In this document: positions 6,193-13,680 of the stretch, piece after piece
Numbering within the stretch: position 1 is the stretch's first letter
Layout of the letters: each line of letters begins with the position of its first letter
Origin: Synergistaceae bacterium
Lineage (GTDB): Bacteria > Synergistota > Synergistia > Synergistales > Aminobacteriaceae
DNA: 43,660 nucleotides
NCBI GenBank assembly: GCA_017475805.1
Contig: JAFVEW010000249.1
Location: forward strand, 1 to 43,660
Reading direction: 5' to 3'
Notes under the pieces: model-generated
What the model was told of the DNA's origin: nothing
The model's database searches: none
Seen by the model: only the letters and a program-made list of their open reading frames with translations
Position numbers and translations under genes: made by a program

Positions 6193-6295
6193 TAACAGTG
6201 TTGACGGAAACATTACGAAAAGCCGCAATTATTCTAAGTCTTGCGTGTGTTTCTTCAGGTACTCTGATTGAAAAAGATATTACATTTTTATTCAC
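6110..6295 (-). CDS. Ribbon-helix-helix protein (pair 3, minus strand)
   Basis: A 61-residue RHH protein on the minus strand: NVISFSIRVPEETHARLRII, then NVSVNTVINEALDVSIAQWE, then a Pro-rich acidic tail. It starts with GTG at 6295 behind AAAGGAG. Its 3' end overlaps the plus-strand RHH gene by 83 bp. It is divergent from the gene at 6401, with a promoter and inverted repeats between. Closely related to the minus-strand gene at 5786-5956. Confidence 0.83.
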   Translation of the reverse strand: MNKNVISFSIRVPEETHARLRIIAAFRNVSVNTVINEALDVSIAQWEQKYGPLPLPPEELR

Positions 6296-6310
6296 GGTGT
6301 TTTTCTCCTT

Positions 6311-6375
6311 TAGTGTTTTAGTTGCATTTTAAGAGAGCTTATATTAAAATCAAGTTTATTAGTTCAAAAACACTA
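6311..6375. promoter_or_regulatory. Promoter for 6401 flanked by a 9-bp inverted repeat
   Basis: TTGCAT (6322-6327), 17 bp, TAAAAT (6345-6350), in front of the gene at 6401. TAGTGTTTT (6311-6319) and its complement AAAACACTA (6367-6375) bracket the promoter, suggesting a looped or paired operator. The 14-bp segment at 6319-6332 equals 4853-4866. Confidence 0.65.
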
Positions 6376-6400
6376 AAAAACTATAAAGGGGAGCGAAAAA

Positions 6401-6643
6401 ATGTTTATCGAATTGTTGCTTAAAGAAAAGCCGCGAAGCCAATGCAAAGTACGTTATCCGGAAATTTTGGCGATCGTGCGAGGTTGTTTTGATGAAATCG
6501 ACAAGGTACGCGAAATGGGTTATTCGTGGAGACAAATATCAAAGGCAATGAAAATAACCTATCCCGGACTCGGGATTATGCCAAGTTGGATTAAAAGATA
6601 TTACGAACGAATTAAGAAGGAGAAAAATAATCATGAGCAATAA
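6401..6643 (+). CDS. Small HTH-like protein, paralogue of 4916-5152
   Basis: An 80-residue protein closely matching 4916-5152: conserved KEKPR, RYPEILAIVR, the HTH-like MGYSWRQISKAM and the basic C-terminus KRYYERIKKEK. Preceded by the same kind of promoter and RHH pair. It overlaps the antirepressor gene by 11 bases. Probable DNA-binding early regulator; family not recognised. Confidence 0.75.
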   Translation: MFIELLLKEKPRSQCKVRYPEILAIVRGCFDEIDKVREMGYSWRQISKAMKITYPGLGIMPSWIKRYYERIKKEKNNHEQ

Positions 6644-7457
6644 TTTAGAACTTTTAACAACTCGGGATTTCAACGGCGTTGCTCTTGATTGCTACAAAGC
6701 TGAAAATCAAGACGACGATTTTTGGGCAACAAGAGAGCAAATAGGGCGGCTTTTAGGGTATGAACAACCCGACGCTTCAATCAGAAACATTCATAGCAGA
6801 AACACAGACAGGCTCAATAAATTTTCAACTCGTATCAAGTTGATACAGGTTGAAGGAAATCGCACGGTAACGAGAGAGGTAACAGTTTACAACTTCAAAG
6901 GCCTCTTAGAAATCTGCAGATTTTCTAATCAGCCTAAAGCGAATGATGTTATGGATTTCTTGTGGAATATTGCTGACGAAATCCGCAAGCACGGATTTTA
7001 TGCGACGCCAGCAACAGCTGAAAAGATTATAGCAGATCCTGACGCTTTCATAAAAATTCTTGAAGCCTTAAAAACTGAACGCTCGAAAGTTGCCGCTCTT
7101 GAAGCCAAAGCTGAAGAAAATAAATCAAAAGTTATTTTTGCCGACGCCGTCGAAGGCAGCAAGGACGGAATGTTAGTTGGGACTTTTGCAAAATTTCTTA
7201 AGCAAAAAGGATTTAATGTTGGACAAAATCGGCTTTTTGTATGGTTCAGAGAGAACGGCTGGCTTATGTCTACGTGGGACAGCAGGCGCAACACTCCCAC
7301 ACAGAAAGCTCTTGACAGCGGCTATTTTGGTATCCGTGAGAATGTTGTAATTACGAGATACGGGACAAAAATTCCTAAGCCGACGCCGTTAATCACGGGC
7401 AAAGGCCAGCAGTATTTTATGAACGGCTTTTTAAGCGGAAAATTTGAGGTGAAGTAG
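6633..7457 (+). CDS. Phage antirepressor, Bro-N plus KilAC
   Basis: A 274-residue protein. Residues about 12-115 are a Bro-N domain (FWATREQIGRLLGYEQPDAS, then the FKGLLEICRFSNQPKA segment). Residues about 160-270 are a KilAC/ANT domain (VGTFAKFLKQKGFNVGQNRL, FVWFRENGWL, then the TPLITGKGQQYF ending). A short charged linker (about 140-158) joins them. Such proteins bind and inactivate repressors or act on early DNA. Because the repressors here lack a self-cleaving domain, it is a strong candidate for the trigger or modulator of induction. Confidence 0.92.
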   Translation: MSNNLELLTTRDFNGVALDCYKAENQDDDFWATREQIGRLLGYEQPDASIRNIHSRNTDRLNKFSTRIKLIQVEGNRTVTREVTVYNFKGLLEICRFSNQPKANDVMDFLWNIADEIRKHGFYATPATAEKIIADPDAFIKILEALKTERSKVAALEAKAEENKSKVIFADAVEGSKDGMLVGTFAKFLKQKGFNVGQNRLFVWFRENGWLMSTWDSRRNTPTQKALDSGYFGIRENVVITRYGTKIPKPTPLITGKGQQYFMNGFLSGKFEVK

Positions 7458-7459
7458 TT

Positions 7460-7834
7460 ATGACTGAACTTATTAGAGCAACAACAGGACACGGCCAATA
7501 TAGATCGCCCAACTACTGGAAGGTAAAGATTGAAAGACGCAACGGTCTTTTAGGGATAGTCAGATACGATTATCAAGATAAAGAAATCGCGTTTTTCGTA
7601 CAAGGCGATGCAAATTTATTAGCTAATTCGCCGGAAATGCACGACATGTTATGGGCAATCCTCGAAAAAATTGACGAAGACCCTTATGTTAATAGCAAAC
7701 TGTACCCACTTAAAAAAGAAATTATAAATTTGCTTGCTCGTACCGATGTTGAAGAACCTGAAGGAATGCCTGAAGCTGTAGTCAAGGAAGTTGTACGTGA
7801 AGCTAAACGGCTGAATAAAAAGGTGGTGCAATGA
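7460..7834 (+). CDS. Hypothetical early phage protein
   Basis: A 124-residue protein, family not recognised. It contains an ANLLANSPEMHDML segment resembling the NGRLIAAAPEMYKL motif of the protein at 11764 and of many small phage proteins. It follows the antirepressor by 2 bases and overlaps the replication gene by ATGA, so it belongs to the same operon. The C-terminus is lysine-rich and helical. Confidence 0.75.
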   Translation: MTELIRATTGHGQYRSPNYWKVKIERRNGLLGIVRYDYQDKEIAFFVQGDANLLANSPEMHDMLWAILEKIDEDPYVNSKLYPLKKEIINLLARTDVEEPEGMPEAVVKEVVREAKRLNKKVVQ

Positions 7835-8781
7835 TGAGTGATTTTGAAGTTCAACGAAGCTCAAAAGCTAACTGGTTTGCGTGTATTGATTTTACAGTCT
7901 TGGACGACGAGAGATTAAGTCCGATAGAAAAAGTCGTGTTTTGCTTATTATGCCGTTTCACGAACTGGCAAAACCGCGAATGCTATCCGAGCATAAAAAT
8001 AATCGCTAAAAAAGCCAACTGTTCAGAACGTAGTGTCGTAAATGCCTTAAAAAAGCTAATCGAACTCGGCCTAATCGAACGCCGTGAACGCTTCAACAAC
8101 GGCCGACAAACAACGTCGCTCTACAAGATCATCGGCTTTGAAGCTCCATGCTATGAGGTTCAGAACGCTCAAGAAAGCGAGGGAGGGTGCAGCACGTTCA
8201 CCCCGCCCTGCAGCTCCTGCACCCACGAGGGTGAATCTCCTGCACCCCGTATTAACGATATACATAATAACTATAATTACTCTAACGAGGGGAGCAAGTC
8301 CCCAGAGCCTAAGGCTGAAAATCCTGAAAGCAATCAACCCGACACAGTCAAAGCCGAAAAGCCCGAACAATCACAGAGCTATTCGCCTGATTCACGAGAA
8401 ATTCCTGAAGCTATGAGAGCTACAGCGCGATATTTGCTAATGCGTGCTGGCAGGCAATATTTATCGGCGAACGAGGTTCAAAATTTGCGCTATCTTGCCT
8501 TGCTTCACACTCCCGCAAGAGTTCAGAAAGAGATCGACGTTGCCGTAAATCGCTTTAACAAACACGGGCGGAACTTGACTTGCTTGGGCTTTGATTATAT
8601 CGCGGCTTGCTTGGCTCACCAGCAGAAAACGCTTAAGCCTAAAGGCCAAAGCAAAGCCGAACTCAAGAAAATACAAGAAGAAACTCAGGAATTTGCAAGC
8701 ATGGAAGTCGACAGCAGCAGCATTTCCAACGAAGATTTTGACGCCGTTATGGCCGAGATACACGGAGGCAAAGTATCATGA
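7831..8781 (+). CDS. Replication initiation protein (winged helix, O-like)
   Basis: A 316-residue protein. Residues about 15-110 form a winged helix of the HTH_36 type: LSPIEKVVFCLLCRF, YPSIKIIAKKANCSERSVVN, LIELGLIERRERFNNGRQTT. The middle is low-complexity (Pro/Glu/Ser/Asn, about 135-200). The C-terminal 100 residues are helical and charged, as expected for a helicase-loader contact. It lies directly before a DnaC-like loader and DnaB, so it probably binds the phage origin and recruits them. A few 12-15 bp repeats that could form the origin were looked for inside it but not identified. Confidence 0.85.
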   Translation: MMSDFEVQRSSKANWFACIDFTVLDDERLSPIEKVVFCLLCRFTNWQNRECYPSIKIIAKKANCSERSVVNALKKLIELGLIERRERFNNGRQTTSLYKIIGFEAPCYEVQNAQESEGGCSTFTPPCSSCTHEGESPAPRINDIHNNYNYSNEGSKSPEPKAENPESNQPDTVKAEKPEQSQSYSPDSREIPEAMRATARYLLMRAGRQYLSANEVQNLRYLALLHTPARVQKEIDVAVNRFNKHGRNLTCLGFDYIAACLAHQQKTLKPKGQSKAELKKIQEETQEFASMEVDSSSISNEDFDAVMAEIHGGKVS

Positions 8782-9671
8782 ACAAGTACGTAGTTTTAAG
8801 TCATCTGTTGGATTTATACCCCAACGTTGACGAAAAAGTTTTTTACACAGATTACGCCGGAGATATTCACGATGAAATCATTGGTGCGAGAGCAATTTAC
8901 GAAGAAATATTCAACATGAGCTGTTGCTTTGATTGCACAGGAAAAAAGTGTTCGCTTCCCGAAGGAATTAAGGCAAGAAACAGCCGCGTTATTACAAAAA
9001 TCTGCGAAAGTCCAAAAGGCTATAAGTATCTCGATGTTCGCAGGACTTGCGGTCTTTGCTGTAAATTCGACAGATTAAAAGGCGCGTTCGGACGTTTATA
9101 CAAAAACAGCGGCCTTAAATTGGACGATTTAGACAAGACTTTTGAAAATTATATCTGCGGTGATAATGCCGATTTACGTGCTGCTTTCTGTGAGGCTTTT
9201 CAGGCTGCTAAAAATAATTCTTGTCTTGTGATCGCAGGCAAACGCGGAACGGGCAAAACTCATCTTGCAATTTCCATAGCCATTGAGAACATGAAAAAAG
9301 GCTTGCAAGCTAAATTCAGACTTGTTAATTCAATGCTTGACGAGCTAAGAAACGCGGTATTAAACACGGGCGATTATTTTAATCTAATGGACGAGTTCAA
9401 GAGCGTTGATTGCTTAATTCTTGACGATTTAGGCAAAGAGAAAAACACAGCTGCAGGAATGGATTATTTGCATCAAATTATAGACTGCAGATACAGGAAT
9501 AATTTGCAGACGATAATTACGACGAACGCAATGACAGCAAGCGATTTAAGCACACAAAGCGGCGTTGATTTTATAGCTCCGATAATCTCAAGAATTGCTG
9601 AAAAAGGCCGTTGGATTACGATTAAAAATGCTGATGACTACAGAGTTAAATTCAAGAAAGGATTAAATTAA
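8778..9671 (+). CDS. DnaC/IstB-like helicase loader ATPase
   Basis: A 297-residue protein. Walker A AGKRGTGKTHLAIS lies at about residues 153-166, Walker B CLILDDLGKE at about 213-222, and a sensor-like IITTNAM follows. The N-terminal 100 residues carry cysteine clusters (CCFDCTGKKC, CGLCC) that look like a zinc site and could contact the initiator or helicase. Overlaps the initiator gene by ATGA and is followed after 1 base by DnaB. Role: loading of the replicative helicase. Confidence 0.92.
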   Translation: MNKYVVLSHLLDLYPNVDEKVFYTDYAGDIHDEIIGARAIYEEIFNMSCCFDCTGKKCSLPEGIKARNSRVITKICESPKGYKYLDVRRTCGLCCKFDRLKGAFGRLYKNSGLKLDDLDKTFENYICGDNADLRAAFCEAFQAAKNNSCLVIAGKRGTGKTHLAISIAIENMKKGLQAKFRLVNSMLDELRNAVLNTGDYFNLMDEFKSVDCLILDDLGKEKNTAAGMDYLHQIIDCRYRNNLQTIITTNAMTASDLSTQSGVDFIAPIISRIAEKGRWITIKNADDYRVKFKKGLN

Positions 9672-9672
9672 A

Positions 9673-11028
9673 ATGGCTGAATACGGAAATTTACCAAATA
9701 ACACACAGGCCGAGCGTGCAGTTTTAGGAGCTTGTATGCTGTCGGAAGATAGCTTGAGCAAAGTCATTGAGATATTAAAACCCGATGATTTCTTTGACAC
9801 AAATAACAAAATCGCCTATGAGATTTTAATCGGCATGTTCAGCGCGAATAAGAAAATCGATTTAGTAACTTTCTTGGACGCCATGAAAAGCCGAAATGTT
9901 TTCGATAGATTAGGCGGTCAACCGTTCGTAGCTGAATTAATGAGTGATATTTCTGTTACTGCAAATGCAAGCTATCACGCTCAAATTGTAAAAAATCATG
10001 CAATAAGGCGCGATTTAATCTTAGCAGGGCAAAGAATAGCGTCATCAGCCTATAGCGCGGATATAGACGTCAGCGATTTAATTACAAATTCTGAAAAATT
10101 GATTTTTGATGTAACGCTTGGCAAAGAAAATACAGCTCCGTCTCAGCTCTCAGATTTTGCAGGAACTGCGTTTGAGAAAATTATAAAAATCAGAAACGGA
10201 GAATTAAAACGCACAGGATACAAAACAAATTTCAAGGATTTAGACGAAATTGTAACTTTACAGCCCGGAAGCCTGAATATAATTGCGGCGCGTCCTTCAA
10301 TGGGTAAGACGGCTCTTGCAGTGAATATAGCTCAATTCGGCGGCGATGTTGCAAAGAATAATGCAATTTTAATTTTCAGCTTAGAAATGTCAAAGGAGCA
10401 ATTATTGTATCGAATGTTCGCGGCGGAAGCAGAAGTCAACCTATCTGACATTATCAGCGGTGAGCTTGATGAATACCATCTTGACGCCGTGAAAAATGCT
10501 GAAGAAGTCCTAAAAGAACGCAAGATTTTTATTCAAGAAACTCCGGAATTAAGCGCGGCGGATTTCAGAGCAAAATGCAGACGCTTCAAGGCTCAACACC
10601 CCGATTTAGCTTTGATAGTCGTGGATTACATACAGCTTATGAACGCCGGCAAGAAAAATCAAGATAACAGAGCTTACGAAGTTGCAGAAATTTCGAGGGT
10701 ATTAAAATCCGTTGCTGTAGAGTTAAATTGCCCTGTTATAGCTCTATCACAGCTTTCACGCGAAGCTGAAAGACGCACAGAAAAAAGGCCGCAGCTTTCA
10801 GACTTGCGCGACAGCGGTGCAATCGAACAGGACGCCGACGTAGTTATGCTGCTATATCGTGAGGATTATTACAAAGAAGCCGAAGAGAAAAATAAACAGC
10901 TTTATAATCAGCAATACAGCAAAGCCGATCTAAGAATAGCTAAAAATCGTAACGGGCGCACAGGTTTATGTTCGTTGATATTCGAGCGCGAATATACAAA
11001 GTTTACGGGCTACGCGGAGGAGAATTAG
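9673..11028 (+). CDS. dnaB: Replicative DNA helicase DnaB
   Basis: A 451-residue, full-length DnaB. N-terminal domain about 1-110 (PNNTQAERAVLGACM is the usual opening). RecA-type core: Walker A ARPSMGKTALAVN about residues 206-218, LIFSLEMSKEQL, Walker B LIVVDYIQLM about 315, then SQLSREAERR and the arginine-finger-region LRDSGAIEQDADVVM. All expected motifs are intact, so a functional hexameric helicase is expected. Last gene of the replication trio. Confidence 0.97.
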   Translation: MAEYGNLPNNTQAERAVLGACMLSEDSLSKVIEILKPDDFFDTNNKIAYEILIGMFSANKKIDLVTFLDAMKSRNVFDRLGGQPFVAELMSDISVTANASYHAQIVKNHAIRRDLILAGQRIASSAYSADIDVSDLITNSEKLIFDVTLGKENTAPSQLSDFAGTAFEKIIKIRNGELKRTGYKTNFKDLDEIVTLQPGSLNIIAARPSMGKTALAVNIAQFGGDVAKNNAILIFSLEMSKEQLLYRMFAAEAEVNLSDIISGELDEYHLDAVKNAEEVLKERKIFIQETPELSAADFRAKCRRFKAQHPDLALIVVDYIQLMNAGKKNQDNRAYEVAEISRVLKSVAVELNCPVIALSQLSREAERRTEKRPQLSDLRDSGAIEQDADVVMLLYREDYYKEAEEKNKQLYNQQYSKADLRIAKNRNGRTGLCSLIFEREYTKFTGYAEEN

Positions 11029-11031
11029 GCA

Positions 11032-11529
11032 ATGTTCGGAATTGAAGAAAAAAGATTTATTCGCATTTACCAAGATAAAATCACGATGGACTTCTTGGCA
11101 AGGCTTAAGGAGTTTCGTGAAGCACTCGGTCTTAGTATTCATGAAGTAGGAAGACGAACAGGTATTTGCGCTACTTCTCTTTGTGCTTTTGAGAGAAAGC
11201 GTGAGCAGCCGAGCTTGAAAACTTTGATAAAACTTGCAAATTTCTACAATATCGATATTTCGGACAGTATAAACTGGAAATTTTATCACGGTGAAATTTC
11301 ACCCGATTTAGTAAAAAAAATATTGGTAAGATACGGCTTTTCTAAATCAGAAATGGCGCGCGAAATAGGTATTATACCAACTAATATTTGGAACACGATA
11401 GACGGAAATTTTAACGGAACATTGCGAAAGTTAGGATTAGTAATGGACGTGCTTAAACGTGAAGAAAAATCCGAACGTATGAGAAATCAAATGCTTAGTA
11501 AAACACGCAGAGAGAGGTTAGTAATATGA
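11032..11529 (+). CDS. XRE-type HTH regulator
   Basis: A 165-residue protein. An XRE helix-turn-helix spans about residues 18-80 (LARLKEFREALGLSIHEVGR, TSLCAFERKREQPSL). The rest carries a second, weaker HTH-like stretch (about 98-125, LVKKILVRYGFSKSEMAREI). GGAGGAG lies 9 bases before the start. A possible two-HTH regulator of middle genes; targets unknown. Confidence 0.78.
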   Translation: MFGIEEKRFIRIYQDKITMDFLARLKEFREALGLSIHEVGRRTGICATSLCAFERKREQPSLKTLIKLANFYNIDISDSINWKFYHGEISPDLVKKILVRYGFSKSEMAREIGIIPTNIWNTIDGNFNGTLRKLGLVMDVLKREEKSERMRNQMLSKTRRERLVI

Positions 11530-11771
11530 GTAAAATCAACAAAAAATTCAACAATTCGTGCTTGCGTTTAAGTTTTTGGGACGGATTAACGCGACAGTTT
11601 GAAGGCTTTGAAAAGCTCTTGAAGCCGCCTGATGTCTTAACGCATGAAGATAGAATAGCCCTGAAAAATATTTATGATTTAGTATATCAGGGCTATAAAA
11701 GCGCAAAACAGTGCAAAGAACTACATTTAAGCAAATTAAGCGATTTAAGAAAGGAGCAAAATAATGAGTGA
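11526..11771 (+). CDS. Small hypothetical protein
   Basis: An 81-residue protein, not recognised, with a basic N-terminus and charged helices. Coupled to both neighbours (ATGA overlap upstream, 8-base overlap downstream with AAAGGAG). A 9-bp perfect inverted repeat, ATAGCCCTG (11655-11663) and CAGGGCTAT (11688-11696), lies in its coding sequence; it is not followed by a T-run. Confidence 0.7.
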   Translation: MSKINKKFNNSCLRLSFWDGLTRQFEGFEKLLKPPDVLTHEDRIALKNIYDLVYQGYKSAKQCKELHLSKLSDLRKEQNNE

Positions 11772-12018
11772 TTTTACAAAACACAAGTGGAAATTTGATG
11801 ATAGTACTCGCACTATTCGGGATGATGACGGCTTTCTCATTGCGGTTGTTGAAGTTCAGTATGGAAATAAAACCAACGGCCGTTTAATAGCTGCCGCGCC
11901 GGAGATGTACAAGCTAATATCACAAGTCTTAGAAGGCAAAAGGGACTATCAATTTTGGATTAAAGAAGCTGAAGCTCTTTTAGCGCGTATTGACGGAGAG
12001 GAGGCTGACAATGACTAA
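11764..12018 (+). CDS. Small phage protein with GRLIAAAPEM motif
   Basis: An 84-residue protein. The segment NGRLIAAAPEMYKLISQVLE is a motif common to many small phage early proteins of unknown function. The N-terminal part reads as a small beta sheet (KFDDSTRTIRDDDGFLIAVV). The protein at 7460 has a degenerate version of the same motif. Confidence 0.75.
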   Translation: MSDFTKHKWKFDDSTRTIRDDDGFLIAVVEVQYGNKTNGRLIAAAPEMYKLISQVLEGKRDYQFWIKEAEALLARIDGEEADND

Positions 12019-12220
12019 CAGAGAAAAGTTAAATCAACTCTTTGTGAAAGAATGTCAGGAAGTAATAGCTATGAGCGACGTTGAAATAGTAGAAAAAGGT
12101 ATTAAGTCTTGCCAGTTTTCACATAAATTTTGTGATTTTATTTTTAGCTTAGGATTTACAGGACTCACATGGGATGAGGAAGGTTTATTACGGTGGTTAA
12201 GAGAAGAGGCGCAGGCATGA
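12011..12220 (+). CDS. Small hypothetical protein
   Basis: A 69-residue acidic helical protein, not recognised. The start at 12011 is chosen because GGAGAGGAGG lies just upstream; a TTG start 21 bases earlier would put the ribosome site inside the gene. It overlaps the previous gene by 8 bases and the next by ATGA. Confidence 0.65.
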   Translation: MTNREKLNQLFVKECQEVIAMSDVEIVEKGIKSCQFSHKFCDFIFSLGFTGLTWDEEGLLRWLREEAQA

Positions 12221-12393
12221 GTGAAAAGTTAAAGCCTTGTCTACTTTGCGGCAGTAGTTCAATAAGAGAATGCAGGCAAGCTCCACCATATGACAATTAT
12301 AGTTTTTTCGAGTGTAATACGTGTGAAGCAAAAACGCGCCCCGAATTAAGACGGCGGGCTATTATTGCATGGAACAAAGGGGACATTTTATAA
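12217..12393 (+). CDS. Lar-like zinc-ribbon protein
   Basis: A 58-residue protein: EKLKPCLLCGSSSIRECRQA, then CNTCEAKTRP and IIAWNKGD, the Lar-type two-CxxC ribbon with the terminal W-N. One extra cysteine lies between the pairs. The start is set by the ATGA overlap with the upstream gene. Possible role in restriction alleviation by family; untested. Confidence 0.72.
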   Translation: MSEKLKPCLLCGSSSIRECRQAPPYDNYSFFECNTCEAKTRPELRRRAIIAWNKGDIL

Positions 12394-12395
12394 AT

Positions 12396-12584
12396 ATGAG
12401 TAAAGAATTAAAGCCATGCCCCTTTTGCGGCGGTGAAGCAGAAGTCCGTGCAGATGATAATGAAGAATATTACGTGAGCTGTACAAAATGTATTGCGTTG
12501 GTTGGGTATTGCACAGACACATGGGCAGAGTACGAAACAGAAGAGCAAGCTATCGAGGCTTGGAACAGGAGAGCAAGCGAATAA
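12396..12584 (+). CDS. Lar-like zinc-ribbon protein
   Basis: A 62-residue protein, the most typical Lar-type sequence here: ELKPCPFCGGEAEVRADDNE, CTKCIALVGY, then EEQAIEAWNRRA. Directly follows another Lar-like gene (2-base gap), so the two probably arose by duplication. Anti-restriction is the family's textbook role, but most phage copies are uncharacterised. Confidence 0.78.
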   Translation: MSKELKPCPFCGGEAEVRADDNEEYYVSCTKCIALVGYCTDTWAEYETEEQAIEAWNRRASE

Positions 12585-12754
12585 TGGAAAATTTTGAATG
12601 GTATTGCGTTGTTGCATTGTGGACTGGTGTAACACTTGTTTTTGGCGTTATGCAAATCTACCTATTTTCTCAAGAGCCATTGGCATGGGTGGTAAGCATT
12701 ATCTCAGGCGGATTATCTTATATTTTTTATAGGATAGCGAGGAGGATTTACTAA
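12584..12754 (+). CDS. Small membrane protein, two predicted spans
   Basis: A 56-residue protein with two hydrophobic stretches (about residues 6-27 and 33-49) and a positively charged C-terminus (RIARRIY). Overlaps the preceding stop codon by one base. Position among early/middle genes argues against a holin, though holin-like size and topology should be noted. Function unknown. Confidence 0.65.
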   Translation: MENFEWYCVVALWTGVTLVFGVMQIYLFSQEPLAWVVSIISGGLSYIFYRIARRIY

Positions 12755-12915
12755 TGTCAATAATAATCGCGTTCTTTTGTGGTATGTGCTTTTATACTTT
12801 AACCGACGCCATAGCTGAATATATCAGCGCAAAGGCTCAGATGATCGAAGCACAGGCAGAGAAACTCAAACTCGATAATCAAGAGCGAGAGCAGAGAATG
12901 GAAGTGCCGTTTTAA
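12754..12915 (+). CDS. Small membrane-anchored helical protein
   Basis: A 53-residue protein with an N-terminal hydrophobic stretch (residues 2-18) followed by a charged helix (about 22-48, Ala/Glu/Lys/Gln-rich). The start follows GAGGAGG by 5 bases and overlaps the upstream stop codon; its own stop overlaps the next ATG. Tight packing with two neighbours is the main support. Function unknown. Confidence 0.62.
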   Translation: MSIIIAFFCGMCFYTLTDAIAEYISAKAQMIEAQAEKLKLDNQEREQRMEVPF

Positions 12916-13148
12916 TGACTTACGACGAAGCGAGAGCAAAAATTCTCCCGCAAGCAATTTATAAGCACTTCAAAGGTAATTATTACAAAGTGCTTGCTGT
13001 TGCGAAACACAGTGAGACAGGTGAACCTATCGTGATTTATCAGGACGCAGAAAAACACGGTATTACTTGGGCGCGGCCAGCGTCTATGTGGTTTGACGAA
13101 GTCGTGCCTAATGTTAAACGTTTTGAAAGGATAATGAAAGAAGAGTAA
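12915..13148 (+). CDS. DUF1653-like protein
   Basis: A 77-residue protein. The stretch YKHFKGNYYKVLAVAKHSET, then IVIYQDAEKHGITWARPASM, matches the DUF1653 pattern (small beta domain, end of the family at W-x-RP-x-x-M). The function of DUF1653 is unknown; it is common in phages and bacteria. Overlaps the previous stop codon by one base. Confidence 0.78.
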   Translation: MTYDEARAKILPQAIYKHFKGNYYKVLAVAKHSETGEPIVIYQDAEKHGITWARPASMWFDEVVPNVKRFERIMKEE

Positions 13149-13150
13149 CT

Positions 13151-13420
13151 ATGGAATTGCCAGCTTCAGACATTAATAACATGATACTTTGCTCTATTAA
13201 CAACAGGCTTTCAGATATTGCCGCTATTCTTAAAATATTTGTATATTCTCAGGCAGTAAAAAAAATCGATAATGATGGGGAACTAAGTGATTTTATCAAC
13301 ATAATCGAAAATTTAGCCCGAGAAGGTTACACAACTTTTGAATTTACTGACGACAAAATTAATTATCATTTTGATAAATTGTCATATTTCAGAAAGGAGA
13401 AAAATAATCATGAAAACTAA
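13151..13420 (+). CDS. Small hypothetical protein
   Basis: An 89-residue protein, not recognised; mixed helical N-terminus and acidic C-terminal half. The end overlaps the next gene by 11 bases. The stretch at the end (RKEKNNHEN) resembles the end of the 6401 protein (KKEKNNHEQ) because both contain the AGAAAGGAGAAAAATAATC-type ribosome site of the next gene. Confidence 0.65.
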   Translation: MELPASDINNMILCSINNRLSDIAAILKIFVYSQAVKKIDNDGELSDFINIIENLAREGYTTFEFTDDKINYHFDKLSYFRKEKNNHEN

Positions 13421-13661
13421 AATTTCTGACTGCATCGTTGCAACAGGCAAATACAAAGACCGCAACGGTCAAGAAAAAGTTAAGTGGGAAAACGTCGGAG
13501 CAGAATTGCGAGACACAGATAACAACGGCAATTCTCGAAGATGTATAATGCTCAAAAGGACTTTTAATCCCGCAGGACTTGAAGCCCGCGAAGGCTCAGA
13601 TTGTATTTGTATTTATCTTGCTGAACCTAAGCAGCAGACAACATTTAACAATTACAGCTAA
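13410..13661 (+). CDS. Small hypothetical protein
   Basis: An 83-residue beta-rich, basic protein, not recognised. The start at 13410 follows AAAGGAG with good spacing. A GACCG-CAA-CGGTC hairpin lies in the coding sequence (13458-13470). It is followed after 19 bases by the regulator gene at 13681, preceded by AAAAGGAGAG. Confidence 0.65.
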   Translation: MKTKISDCIVATGKYKDRNGQEKVKWENVGAELRDTDNNGNSRRCIMLKRTFNPAGLEAREGSDCICIYLAEPKQQTTFNNYS

Positions 13662-13680
13662 ACACAAAAAGGAGAGTAAA

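Noticed and set aside
7533..7550. AAAGAC...GTCTTT hairpin in the gene at 7460
   Set aside because: Short stem with only three or four T and coding on both sides; probably chance.
7831..8781. Phage origin inside the initiator gene
   Set aside because: Lambda-like phages place the origin here, but I could not find an iteron array by eye.
11655..11696. 9-bp perfect inverted repeat with 24-base loop
   Set aside because: No T-run on either strand, lies inside a small gene; not called a terminator or operator.
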